Source: Vibrio marisflavi CECT 7928 (lineage in GTDB: Bacteria; Pseudomonadota; Gammaproteobacteria; Enterobacterales; Vibrionaceae). Taken from it: a stretch of DNA of 64,000 nucleotides. The stretch spans positions 1,178,001-1,242,000 of the forward strand of contig NZ_CAKLDM010000001.1 of assembly GCF_921294215.1 (NCBI RefSeq), written 5' to 3'. This document shows positions 1 to 8,763 of the stretch, piece after piece. The position numbers were made by a program, and so were the translations under genes. The notes below the pieces were generated by a model. That model saw only the letters and a program-made list of their open reading frames with translations, was not told the DNA's origin and ran no database searches. How positions within the stretch are numbered: the first letter of the stretch is position 1; every line of letters begins with the position of its first letter.

Positions 1-447
1 ACTGAAAAAGGAGTCACTGACTTTGAAGGCGGTGAACTCGGCGCAGTAGCCTTCCCTGATCTTCTGCTTGGTGACAATGACGATATGAAATTGACATTTA
101 TCCAAAACTCCGGTCAATACTGGAGACCGGCTGAGTATGCGATCAGCGATGGCGTCTATCAACAGCTATATTACGGCTCCGACCATGCCGGTTATTTTAT
201 GAGTGCTGTACAAACGTCTGATCACAACACCTCGGTTATTACGTTCCGTGATGACACGAATAACTACAAGCCAACATTGATCGAATTGAGTAGTGATGGC
301 GTAGAGTTGGGTAAAAAGGTGTTCCAATACGATACTGTTTACAACGTATCAGCAATGAGTAAAGACAATATTATATTCAACGCCTTTAGCACTCACGAAA
401 ATAGCGGTAGTTTAGACCTAGTAGTTAAATACAAGCATATAAAGTAA
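1..447 (+). CDS. C-terminal part of an unknown protein (cut by window edge)
   Basis: The reading frame is open from base 1 to the stop at 447, so the window starts inside this gene and the ATG at 85 is internal. The visible 148 residues are polar and rich in Tyr, Asp, Ser and Asn with alternating hydrophobic positions, as in a secreted or surface beta-rich domain. No catalytic motif or membrane segment is visible. I do not recognise the family. A GC-rich hairpin lies just after the stop. Confidence 0.7.
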   Translation, partial: TEKGVTDFEGGELGAVAFPDLLLGDNDDMKLTFIQNSGQYWRPAEYAISDGVYQQLYYGSDHAGYFMSAVQTSDHNTSVITFRDDTNNYKPTLIELSSDGVELGKKVFQYDTVYNVSAMSKDNIIFNAFSTHENSGSLDLVVKYKHIK

Positions 448-455
448 ACCTATAC

Positions 456-476
456 GAGGGTGCATAAAGCACCCTC
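456..476 (+). terminator. Hairpin after the first gene, possible terminator
   Basis: Perfect 8-bp stem GAGGGTGC / GCACCCTC with a 5-base loop, starting 9 bases after the stop codon at 447. There is no following T-run, so it may be a weak terminator or a transcript-end stabilising hairpin. Confidence 0.4.
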
Positions 477-577
477 ACATTGCTATACCTATCCCTGCCC
501 ATACCTCCAAAAAAAGACATTCGATACAAAGCTCTGTAGTATAGATTTTATCCAACAAAATCAGCAGGTAATTGGCC

Positions 578-1051
578 ATGAACGAAGTACAGAAGAAATT
601 CCTCGACAAATATTTAAACAGCTTAACCATAGAGCAGAGGCAAAAACATACTCACTTTTGCGCTGACTATTTTTGTGCAGACGAAATAAACGCGAACCTT
701 TGTGCCAATTTAGTATTAGCTGGCAAGAAAACCGCGACTTGCAGTATGAAATACTGGTACGAAAAGGAGCCTGAAGCAATGCCACAAGTTGGAAGCCTAA
801 CTGTGGTAACAGACTGGAATGGAAATCCGACGTCCATAATAGAAATAACTGAAGTCACGGAGTCCAAGTTTTCAGACGTTACCGCTGAGTTTGCAGCTTC
901 TGAAGGCGAAGGTGATCGCTCATTGGAGTGGTGGCGGAAATCTCATTGGGATTTCTTTGCACAAGAGTGTATGGAGCTTAACATTGAGCCTAGTGAAGAC
1001 ATGATGCTCGTTTTAGAACGATTCCACGTAGTTTACAGAACACAAATGTAG
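578..1051 (+). CDS. ASCH-domain protein
   Basis: A protein of 157 residues with the ASCH fold pattern: an N-terminal helical region, then 'LAGKKTATCS', then a beta-rich stretch containing 'PQVGSLTVVTDWNGNPTSII' and the C-terminal 'WRKSHWDFF' segment typical of bacterial ASCH proteins. ASCH domains are PUA-like and are thought to bind RNA or modified nucleosides; some related proteins are amidohydrolases acting on acetylated cytidine. No specific substrate can be assigned here. I chose the ATG at 578, preceded by AGGT, over a TTG two codons earlier. It stands alone between the partial gene and the hcp promoter region. Confidence 0.8.
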   Translation: MNEVQKKFLDKYLNSLTIEQRQKHTHFCADYFCADEINANLCANLVLAGKKTATCSMKYWYEKEPEAMPQVGSLTVVTDWNGNPTSIIEITEVTESKFSDVTAEFAASEGEGDRSLEWWRKSHWDFFAQECMELNIEPSEDMMLVLERFHVVYRTQM

Positions 1052-1319
1052 CGACTAAAAAATTTGTCCTCTGTTTATAGCTAAACTTATTTCCTAAGTG
1101 AGTGTGCATATATCCTGATTCTCACTAGGAGTTTAAGGAGCGAATTGGAATACTTCACCTCATTCATATATCACGCGCCTATTGCGAGTCAAAGCTGTCG
1201 GCGGTATGCATGAACAAGCCCGGACACTGCAGCTGAATTCTAAACTCTTCCTTTTCAACGGCCTCACTAACAGGTCGCCTTTCTCAGCTCTACATGTTAA
1301 CCGCACTTCGGTTCTCATT

Positions 1320-1377
1320 CGGGCAATATCTTGCTCGCTGGGCAATTTCTTGCTCGATTCGAGCAACATTTTGCTCG
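1320..1377 (+). promoter_or_regulatory. Three phased dyads upstream of hcp, candidate VasH enhancer sites
   Basis: Three 18-bp imperfect dyads of form YGRGCAA-N4-TTGCTCG start at 1320 (CGGGCAA TATC TTGCTCG), 1339 (TGGGCAA TTTC TTGCTCG) and 1360 (CGAGCAA CATT TTGCTCG, a perfect dyad). The starts are 19 and 21 bp apart, close to two helical turns. The array ends 83 bp before the sigma-54 -24 element, the usual place for an activator-bound upstream site. VasH, encoded at 22074-23675, is the obvious candidate binder; that link is inference. Confidence 0.65.
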
Positions 1378-1460
1378 GTCATTTTCCGACCACACTTCCA
1401 GCCTGATATTTATTTCCTTATTTTTCAATCTGTTACAAACTTATTCCTATATTCGTAACT

Positions 1461-1475
1461 TGGCACACCCCTTGC
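1461..1475 (+). promoter_or_regulatory. Sigma-54 (-24/-12) promoter of hcp
   Basis: TGGCACACCCCTTGC matches the RpoN consensus TGGCACR-N4-TTGC with the conserved GG and GC correctly spaced. It lies 62 bp before the hcp start codon. In V. cholerae, hcp transcription depends on RpoN and VasH, which fits this site and the dyad array upstream. Confidence 0.85.
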
Positions 1476-1537
1476 CTATAGAAAGCGTGCGATTTTGCGC
1501 AATTTGATACTCATATACTGATAAAAGGGATAATAAT

Positions 1538-2056
1538 ATGCCAACTCCTTGTTACATCTCTATCCAAGGCAAAACTCAAGGCAACATCACTGCAGGTGCA
1601 TTCACGGCTGACTCAGTAGGCAATATCTATACCGAAGGTCACGAAGACGAAATGTTGGTTCAACAAGTTGACCACATCGTCACTGTTCCAACGGATCCAC
1701 AATCTGGTCAACCTGCTGGCCAACGTGTTCACAAGCCATTCAAATTTGTGGTTGCTCTGAACAAATCTGTGCCACTGATGTACAACGCACTGGCGTCTGG
1801 TGAATCACTACCAACGGTTGAACTAAAATGGTACCGCACGTCGGTTGAAGGCAAGCAAGAGTCGTTCTTCACAACGAAACTGACTGACGCAACTATCGTG
1901 AACATCGATCTACAAATGCCTCACTGCCAAGATCCAAACAGCTCAGACTTCACTCAACTTGTTGAAGTATCAATGGGCTACCGCAAAATCGATTGGAGCC
2001 ACACCATCTCTGGCACATCGGGTGCAGACGACTGGCGCACTCCTGTTGAGGCGTAA
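1538..2056 (+). CDS. hcp: T6SS tube protein Hcp (TssD)
   Basis: A protein of 172 residues, the standard Hcp length, beginning 'MPTPCYISIQGKTQGNIT' and containing the conserved 'TADSVGNIYTEGHEDEMLV' and 'RKIDWSHTISGTSGADDWR' segments. From memory it is very close to V. cholerae Hcp. Hcp hexamers stack into the inner tube that is fired from the cell and carry VgrG and effectors. The ATG at 1538 follows AAAGGGA. It is first in the auxiliary module, driven by the sigma-54 promoter at 1461-1475, and is separated from vgrG by a hairpin that could favour higher Hcp levels. Confidence 0.97.
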   Translation: MPTPCYISIQGKTQGNITAGAFTADSVGNIYTEGHEDEMLVQQVDHIVTVPTDPQSGQPAGQRVHKPFKFVVALNKSVPLMYNALASGESLPTVELKWYRTSVEGKQESFFTTKLTDATIVNIDLQMPHCQDPNSSDFTQLVEVSMGYRKIDWSHTISGTSGADDWRTPVEA

Positions 2057-2082
2057 TCCTTAACGATACTCTGACAGAGGCT

Positions 2083-2134
2083 GATGGCGCTTTCGATACA
2101 CTCTCGGCGCCATCGACCACCTATGCCTTTTTTT
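2083..2134 (+). terminator. Hairpin and T-run between hcp and vgrG, possible attenuator
   Basis: An 8-bp stem GATGGCGC (2083-2090) / GCGCCATC (2107-2114) with a 16-base loop is followed 13 bases later by a seven-T run (2128-2134). The gap between stem and T-run makes it weaker than a classical terminator. Partial termination or 3'-end protection of the hcp message would fit the need for many Hcp copies per VgrG. Confidence 0.45.
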
Positions 2135-2204
2135 GCATAACAAGAGCAGAAAAGCACAAGAATAAAAATAGCTAAAACAATAACAGCAGTAAGAGACGTC
2201 AATC

Positions 2205-4277
2205 ATGGCAACCCAGTTACAGATGACCTTCACCGTAGAAGGACTCGATGCATCGACCTTTGTGGTCACCGAGTTTCAGGGCTCCGATACGCTGTCGCAA
2301 CCTTTTACCTTTGCGATAGATCTCGCGAGCTCGAATGCTTCTATCAGTCCCGAGAACGTCGTTGACCATAACGCCACCTTAAGCCTCTATCAGGACGGCG
2401 AAGCCGCCCAACAGTGGCAAGGCATTGTCAGCCGTTTCTCCCAAGGGGACACTGGACACCAGCACACCTTCTATCAAGTAGAAATGGTGCCGCCATTGAT
2501 GCGCTTGTCTCTGCGTCACAACAGCCGAATTTTTCAATCGCAAACCGTCCCTGACATCATCTCCATCTTGATTCAAGAGATGAACATTCAGGACTTTGCC
2601 TTTGCCCTCGCCCGCGAATACCCAAAACGAGAGTATTGCGTGCAATACCGCGAAACGGATTTAGCATTCATTCAGCGTATCGCCGCTGAAGAAGGCATCT
2701 TGTACTACTTCAGCCACGACAATAATAAAAACACCGTCGTGTTCGCTGACGACACTAAGCCGTTGGCATCATTGCCCGAACCTGTGCCCTATAATGGGAC
2801 GGGCGCTGGCATCAGCGCGGTACCATTTATTCGTCAATTTAAACGCCATAGCGCCGTTCGCCCTGCCTCTGTGCAACTCAAAGACCGCTATTTTAAGAAA
2901 CCGGCGTACAGCTTTTTGCAAACGCAACAAGCGCCGAACTTGACCTACCAGCACGATAATTATGAGCACTACGATTATCCGGGCCGCTATAAAGACGACG
3001 AAAGCGGCAAGCCCTTTGCGCAAGTTCGCCTTGAATCTTTGCGCCGCGATGCGCAAACCGCACAAGGAAAAAGCAACGTTGCCGCACTGCTCACGGGTGA
3101 AAAGTTTACCCTGCAAGAGCACAACGATGATAACTGCAACCGCGATTGGCTGGTGATTGAACTGCAGCATCATGGCAAACAGCCACAAGCATTAGAAGCT
3201 GCAGGAAGTCATGGCGCAACGACTTACCACAACGAGTTCACCGTTATTGCGGGCAACTTACCTTGGCGCGCGCCGATGGACGTAAAACCTCGTGTTGATG
3301 GCCCACAGATTGCCACCATCGTTGGCCCCAAAGATGAAGAAATCTACTGCGATGAATATGGCCGAGTAAAAGTGCAATTCCCTTGGGATCGCTACAGCAA
3401 CAGCGATGACAAAGCCAGCTGCTGGGTACGCGTGGCACAAGGTTGGGCAGGCAGCCAATACGGCATGTTAGCAGTGCCGCGCATTGGTCACGAAGTGATC
3501 GTCAGCTTTTTAGAAGGCGACCCAGACCAACCGATCATCACAGGCCGCACATTTAATGCGCTCAACCCAACGCCATACAAACTGCCCGATTACAAAACTC
3601 GCACCGTGCTGCGCACTGAAACTCACCAAGGTGAAGGCTACAACGAGCTGCATTTTGAAGATCAAAAAGACAAGCAGCAAATTTACGTTCATGCGCAAAA
3701 AGACATGAACTTGCAGGTCAATAACGACCGCACCGATGAAGTCGACCACGATTGGCATCAAACTGTCGCCAATGAGCGCTTTAGCCACGTGAAAGTCAAC
3801 GACCATCTGACTGTCGATGGCGAATCTCGTCAGCACACCAAAGGCAACCACACGTTGATCACCGATGCCACGCTAAACATGAAGCAAGCGCAAAGCCTAC
3901 TCGTCGATACCGGCCAAGAAGTGCACGTGAAGTCTGGTGGCAAACTGGTGCTGGACGCAGGCTCTGCCCTCACCCTCAAAGCGGGTGAAAACTTCATCAA
4001 GATCAACGCATCCGGCGTCACAATCGTGGGTAAATCCATCGACTTAAACTCCGGCGGAAAAGCAGGCAAAGGCAGCGATTACGCAGGTGTCGAGCCACTA
4101 CTTCCGGGTGGATTAGAGCCGCCGAAGGCATTGGATAAAAGCACTCCTTTCGTCAGTGACCCAACAGAAACGCTTAAAGTCGCAGCCAAACTCAATTCAG
4201 CCGCAGTAGGTATCTGCCTAAAACGTGAAGGTCAAACTGGATGCGAATTGTGTAAAGGAGATGGCTCATGTCAATAA
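2205..4277 (+). CDS. vgrG: T6SS spike protein VgrG (TssI)
   Basis: A protein of 690 residues with the VgrG layout: a gp27-like N-terminal half ('LDASTFVVTEFQGSDTLSQPF', 'YCVQYRETDLAFIQRIAAEEGILYYF'), a gp5-like OB fold ('IVGPKDEEIYCDEYGRVKVQF', 'RVAQGWAGSQYGMLAVPRIGHEV'), and a beta-helix needle ('LTLKAGENFIKINASGVTIVGKSIDLNSGG'). There is no C-terminal toxin domain. The last 25 residues instead form a short cysteine-containing tail (GICLKREG...CELCKGDGSC). VgrG trimers cap the Hcp tube and receive PAAR and adaptor-bound effectors. The gene ends 10 bases inside the DUF4123 gene, implying translational coupling. Confidence 0.95.
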   Translation: MATQLQMTFTVEGLDASTFVVTEFQGSDTLSQPFTFAIDLASSNASISPENVVDHNATLSLYQDGEAAQQWQGIVSRFSQGDTGHQHTFYQVEMVPPLMRLSLRHNSRIFQSQTVPDIISILIQEMNIQDFAFALAREYPKREYCVQYRETDLAFIQRIAAEEGILYYFSHDNNKNTVVFADDTKPLASLPEPVPYNGTGAGISAVPFIRQFKRHSAVRPASVQLKDRYFKKPAYSFLQTQQAPNLTYQHDNYEHYDYPGRYKDDESGKPFAQVRLESLRRDAQTAQGKSNVAALLTGEKFTLQEHNDDNCNRDWLVIELQHHGKQPQALEAAGSHGATTYHNEFTVIAGNLPWRAPMDVKPRVDGPQIATIVGPKDEEIYCDEYGRVKVQFPWDRYSNSDDKASCWVRVAQGWAGSQYGMLAVPRIGHEVIVSFLEGDPDQPIITGRTFNALNPTPYKLPDYKTRTVLRTETHQGEGYNELHFEDQKDKQQIYVHAQKDMNLQVNNDRTDEVDHDWHQTVANERFSHVKVNDHLTVDGESRQHTKGNHTLITDATLNMKQAQSLLVDTGQEVHVKSGGKLVLDAGSALTLKAGENFIKINASGVTIVGKSIDLNSGGKAGKGSDYAGVEPLLPGGLEPPKALDKSTPFVSDPTETLKVAAKLNSAAVGICLKREGQTGCELCKGDGSCQ

Positions 4278-4804
4278 CATCAAACGCAAACCATTATTGG
4301 TTATTGATTGACACACCAGAAAGTCAAACAGCCGTCGATTACCCTGATGACCACTCGTTTGAACACTTTTGGTGGTATAAAGATACCCCACTTGAGGGCT
4401 CTTTGAGCGCCTCTCCACTTTGGTTTCAAGTTTCAGAGGCACAGCTCGACGAAGCCTTAGAACAATTTCCTAAAGCGATTGTATTCCAAACTCAAGCCGA
4501 TAACGTGGCGTTTATTGAACATATCAAGAGTGTCACTTTGATGCTGAGCCCAACCCATAAGCCCTACGTAGTGCGTTTCTACGCCCCTACCTATTTAGAG
4601 CATTGGCTTAGTGAACTACCTCAAGAGCATCAAGCATTATTGCTTGGGCCAATTAGTCTTATTCAATGGCGTGATGGCGATATCGAACATGAGCTTACCA
4701 ACAATAGCCCATCCGTGTCACACCAAGAAAGAAAGACACCGTGGTTCCAGCTGAGTGAAGCTGAATGGGACTTATTGAAAGTAGCGTATAAGAAACAAAG
4801 TTAA
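4268..4804 (+). CDS. DUF4123 adaptor/chaperone (Tap/TEC family, VasW-like)
   Basis: A protein of 178 residues with the DUF4123 pattern: N-terminal 'HYWLLIDTPESQTA', a central region 'PHKPYVVRFYAPTYLEHWL' containing the conserved R-F-Y/W, and 'LLGPISLIQWRDGD'. DUF4123 proteins load a specific effector, encoded next door, onto VgrG and are not secreted themselves. The start overlaps the vgrG stop by 10 bases and follows AAAGGAG. The stop is 5 bases before the large effector gene, so this adaptor should serve the 4810-8763 protein. Confidence 0.88.
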   Translation: MSITSNANHYWLLIDTPESQTAVDYPDDHSFEHFWWYKDTPLEGSLSASPLWFQVSEAQLDEALEQFPKAIVFQTQADNVAFIEHIKSVTLMLSPTHKPYVVRFYAPTYLEHWLSELPQEHQALLLGPISLIQWRDGDIEHELTNNSPSVSHQERKTPWFQLSEAEWDLLKVAYKKQS

Positions 4805-4809
4805 CCGTT

Positions 4810-7800
4810 ATGAGTGAAGTTTTAAATTTAGATAACACTGACATCATGCAATGCAAGAGCTTTGAAAGTGACGGCATTGCATCCTCTCCATGCGAAGCAA
4901 AAGAATACGCTGATGTCCTTTATTTGCCGCAAAGACAGGCTTGGTACTACATTTCCCAGCAAGATGCTCAAGACCTAACGAAAACCGCAAATGAGCTGGA
5001 TGCGAAAGTGCAGCCCTTGGTGGCTAAGCTTTATGATGGTAAGAACCTAACTGAAATTAAGGATGTTCAACAAGCGGTTCTAAAAGACTTAAACCATGTA
5101 GGCATGTTAGAAAATTATAAAGTCCGCTCACATACCTATTTTCTCACCGATGTAGAAGACAAAAAAAGCTATGTGCAATATCTCTACACTAAGCAAATAG
5201 TACTGTCATACATCCGTTTTGTCGAAAGCGCATCAAAGATGCCAACTCTTGAAGCTATGGATGATGTAAGTGCTACCGAACTCACCTCTCTGAGTTCGGA
5301 GCTAGGTTTAACGGTATCCGATATAACTGAGGGTTCGGAAACTCAGAAAGTATTGAAAAGTATCCAACGTACTATATGCGAGAAAAACTCCACTCGCATA
5401 ATAAATATAAACAAAAAGTATTTAATCGAGTACTTGGACTCCGTAGTGAATAAAACTCTGGACGTGAAGATTCAGTACTACGAGAAAAAAGCTGAAGAGC
5501 AAGCGAAATCAGAAGGCTTTAGTTGGTACAAGAGCCTTTCCAAACACAACTATCGGTTTGTGAAGAATAGCCAAACACATATTGAAGACTACTACAGCAA
5601 ATACACTCGCCTACTCAAAGATTTCAAACAAATCTATCAAACTGACGACCCAATGTTTGCTCTCGAAGGCGAGTTTCAACAATTCCAACAAGGCCAACGT
5701 ATCGGTGTCATTGCAGCGAACGTGTTCAACCTGTTCGCGAAACTTAACGACAATGGGGTAGTCGTTCCTGAGCAGTTGTTGTCTAAATCTCAGCTATTTG
5801 CCAAGGATAAGGACACGGAAAAAGATTACCAGCAAAAGCTTAAAGCGTTAAAACAGTCCAAGTCGAGCGATAAAACTAACACCTTCGACGCCCTTAACAA
5901 TCAGGGCTATAGCATCAAAGAGCGGATTGGCTCTTTAGACAACCTGAGATTTGATTCCACTACACCCAAAAAATTAAGTGAGCTTCAAACTAGTGGGAAG
6001 CCGGAATTAAGTACCATCAAATTCATTGAGTTCATCGAATCTATCGGTTTTTATCACTGTGTTGAATTTGAAAGTGTCTACAACAACGCAGTATCCAATG
6101 ACATTAAAGATTACATTGACGACATCTTAGAATATCAAGCAAAGAGCCAAGGTTACGATCTGGGCGCACTGTATATTTTGATGGCAGTTCGTTATCAAAT
6201 CGCCTATTTGAAACACATCGCTGAACACAATTTAAAGCAGAGCAAAATTGCGTTTTGTATGATGGAACAGCCTCAGTATTTACATAAACCGCTATTCCCA
6301 ACGCCGATGGACAAATTGGTATGGGACAGCGAAGATATTAACTTAATAGAGTACAAGTTTGCCTGGCAAGAGAGCAACACTCATATTGTAGAGTTCTTTC
6401 TCATGAGCGAGAAAAACAAGCCTCGCTATATGCTCAGCGAACAGTTGACTAAAATTGATCATGCAATTACACATGGACAAATCACTCAACTGGACTTGCA
6501 ACACAAAATCGATGTAGCAACTGGCACCCCAGACAGTAAAGCGCTGAAATCAGTGGGGGCGGAAGGGCTACAAAACAAACTAACGTCCGCGATTTCCGAT
6601 GCCTACCAAGCGTCCAAAAGCGGTAGTACCAAAACCGTCAACCTTCAAGAGAAAGTGCCGCAAAGTAGTGTTGACTCTTTTGCCAAGTACACATCATTGA
6701 TTCAATACTCACAAACCGTTGCTGGAGGCAAAGACCTTACCTATGTCATCAATGCTCACGCTGACTTTTTGCGCTTTTGCGCAGATAAATGGCGGTTTGA
6801 AGCCAAATACCCTTCATCATTACAAGAGCTATCCAAAGAAGCCGGCACTGGCGAAGTAAAGCTATTGAGCTTAAACGCCAGTGGTTCGATTGACTTATTG
6901 GCTGGTTATATTTCACTAGACAATTACCTGCCAAATAGTAACGGCCTCCCCATGACGCTAGACGTCATTCAAGGGGACAACCAACAAGAAGTGAACGGCG
7001 TACTGCACCTAGGACAATTGCGAGCTGAAGTGAACTCGCACCTCTATGGTAGTGCAGGTATTGGTTTTGCTATCTCAGCTGAAGTCTCAATGAAATCGAC
7101 CGAAAATGGCATGCAGGTTACGCCAGTGCTGCCGTCGATATCTAACTTGCCTTCACTTCCATCGGTCAGCGGTAGTGTTGATTTATTCGCTGGCGCAAGG
7201 ATGGGGATCTCGATAGCCAGTGAGGTCAAATGGTGCAAGCCTGTTAAACAGTTCAGTGGTAGCCAGCCTCATGGGCTAAATGACAGCTGGATTGCTTATT
7301 TGGACCAAGCCCAATTTAAAAACCTCATGAGTCTCAAACAATACGCCCATGTCGATGACAGTCAATGGCGCCCTATTGGGCGGCTGTGTCGTGTACAAGA
7401 ACTTAATATTGGTATTGGTGTACGAGGGACACTCTTTTTTGGCTACGCCAACAAACAATACATCATCAATGTTGGTGGTGGGGTGACGTTTGGCGTCGGT
7501 GGATACATTCAGCAAACCATTGCACTTTATCCTGAGACGTTATTGGAATTTGTGAATGCCTTGGTCGATCTATTAGCACAAAATGACTTTCGCCGACTCA
7601 ATGTATTCACTGAGCACAATAGCAATAAGGACACACTCAATGGTTTCAAAGTGCTCAATACGCTCATCACGATGAGCATGGTGACAGGCCTTGATGTCGC
7701 ACAGCTAGCGCTGCTGGACATGAACCAAACCATGAGAAAAGAGAAGCAAGTATTGGTGCATTCTCATGCCAATAGTATCGCAAATAACATCAACGATTTT

Positions 7801-8763
7801 TATAAACAGAGTCTTGACAATGTAGCTCAACCACAACAAACGCTAAAAGCATGGTTTAACGGAATGCCCCCAGAAGCAAGAGCAAGGTTGCTTTATGCGG
7901 TGACGTCCGAAAGTACCATACTCTCTGGCGCACTGCTTGATAAAGTAAAGAAAATCAAAGCATATACCCGACTAGCTTTCCTACCTCAAAAAGCCGCTCC
8001 TGAACTGTCTGATGCAGAGAAGAGCAAGTTGATAACAGGGGTAGAAGAAGAATCTCCACGATGGCTAGCAGTCGCTAACTTACTGAATTATTGGACCAAT
8101 GATCAAATCCCATATTCTCGTATTGACAATCGACAAGTAGAAGAGACTTTTGCACGCTTTAATATCGAAGGTGAATTAATGCTCACCGCCCAATATGGCA
8201 ATAAGATCATGCCATATATCGTATGGAGTAAGCTCAAAGAGTTTTTGGACCGTATGTCTTTATTTTATTTTAAAGAGCTAGACTACTCTAAAACCGCGAT
8301 TGGTGAACAAAGAGATGTTGACCTGATTAAAAACGTTCTAGATAAATTTAATGGTTATTTTAATGCATACCCAGACACTCGCTATGAAGAAAAACATATC
8401 TTCTTCGAGAATGAGAAAACCGACTATATTGTATTTAACGGCCAGTATCGGCATATAACGCCACTGCCTGATGACCTTACGTTTCCGTTATATCAATTTG
8501 CCTATTATCATTTGGCTCGTGCCCAAGTTTTCCCTGATGACTATAAAAGCACATCGAAGGATCTCTGGTTACTGTTTACCAATCACAAAAAGTTCAAACA
8601 GGCACAGAAAGAGAAAGTCAAACAGAAACTTCTGGAACTCATCAAACAAGTCAAACTTGCAGATGAAGCCATCAGCAAATTCAAACAGATGAAAAAGGCC
8701 ACAGACGCCCTCAACAAAGGTGACCTCAACGGCTTTCTGGATACGTTAGGAAAACAATCATGA
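4810..8763 (+). CDS. Candidate T6SS effector, 1317 aa
   Basis: A large protein directly after a DUF4123 adaptor and before a secreted protein, the standard position of a T6SS cargo effector. The first 650 residues are mostly helical and charged, without a recognisable enzyme motif. Residues about 690-905 hold glycine-rich amphipathic strands ('GSAGIGFAISAEV', 'SVDLFAGARMGISIASEV', 'VGGGVTFGVGGYIQQ'). This recalls the glycine-rich region of large membrane-active VasX/BTH_I2691-type effectors, but the match is from memory and weak. The C-terminus is lysine-rich and helical. I see no lipase GxSxG, nuclease or peptidase signature. The stop overlaps the next start (ATGA). Pore formation in the target membrane is inference. 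Confidence 0.7.
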   Translation: MSEVLNLDNTDIMQCKSFESDGIASSPCEAKEYADVLYLPQRQAWYYISQQDAQDLTKTANELDAKVQPLVAKLYDGKNLTEIKDVQQAVLKDLNHVGMLENYKVRSHTYFLTDVEDKKSYVQYLYTKQIVLSYIRFVESASKMPTLEAMDDVSATELTSLSSELGLTVSDITEGSETQKVLKSIQRTICEKNSTRIININKKYLIEYLDSVVNKTLDVKIQYYEKKAEEQAKSEGFSWYKSLSKHNYRFVKNSQTHIEDYYSKYTRLLKDFKQIYQTDDPMFALEGEFQQFQQGQRIGVIAANVFNLFAKLNDNGVVVPEQLLSKSQLFAKDKDTEKDYQQKLKALKQSKSSDKTNTFDALNNQGYSIKERIGSLDNLRFDSTTPKKLSELQTSGKPELSTIKFIEFIESIGFYHCVEFESVYNNAVSNDIKDYIDDILEYQAKSQGYDLGALYILMAVRYQIAYLKHIAEHNLKQSKIAFCMMEQPQYLHKPLFPTPMDKLVWDSEDINLIEYKFAWQESNTHIVEFFLMSEKNKPRYMLSEQLTKIDHAITHGQITQLDLQHKIDVATGTPDSKALKSVGAEGLQNKLTSAISDAYQASKSGSTKTVNLQEKVPQSSVDSFAKYTSLIQYSQTVAGGKDLTYVINAHADFLRFCADKWRFEAKYPSSLQELSKEAGTGEVKLLSLNASGSIDLLAGYISLDNYLPNSNGLPMTLDVIQGDNQQEVNGVLHLGQLRAEVNSHLYGSAGIGFAISAEVSMKSTENGMQVTPVLPSISNLPSLPSVSGSVDLFAGARMGISIASEVKWCKPVKQFSGSQPHGLNDSWIAYLDQAQFKNLMSLKQYAHVDDSQWRPIGRLCRVQELNIGIGVRGTLFFGYANKQYIINVGGGVTFGVGGYIQQTIALYPETLLEFVNALVDLLAQNDFRRLNVFTEHNSNKDTLNGFKVLNTLITMSMVTGLDVAQLALLDMNQTMRKEKQVLVHSHANSIANNINDFYKQSLDNVAQPQQTLKAWFNGMPPEARARLLYAVTSESTILSGALLDKVKKIKAYTRLAFLPQKAAPELSDAEKSKLITGVEEESPRWLAVANLLNYWTNDQIPYSRIDNRQVEETFARFNIEGELMLTAQYGNKIMPYIVWSKLKEFLDRMSLFYFKELDYSKTAIGEQRDVDLIKNVLDKFNGYFNAYPDTRYEEKHIFFENEKTDYIVFNGQYRHITPLPDDLTFPLYQFAYYHLARAQVFPDDYKSTSKDLWLLFTNHKKFKQAQKEKVKQKLLELIKQVKLADEAISKFKQMKKATDALNKGDLNGFLDTLGKQS

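Noticed and set aside
1182..1406. 74-codon frame upstream of hcp
   Set aside because: It spans the repeated dyads of the hcp control region; its repeats come from the DNA sites, and it has no ribosome site.
2769..3188. 139-codon minus-strand frame inside vgrG
   Set aside because: It is a shadow of the strongly supported VgrG gene, and its composition is typical of an antisense reading.
4810..8763. Assigning the large effector as VasX
   Set aside because: The N-terminal half lacks the VasX pattern I know, and only the glycine-rich central strands are reminiscent, so it was left unnamed.
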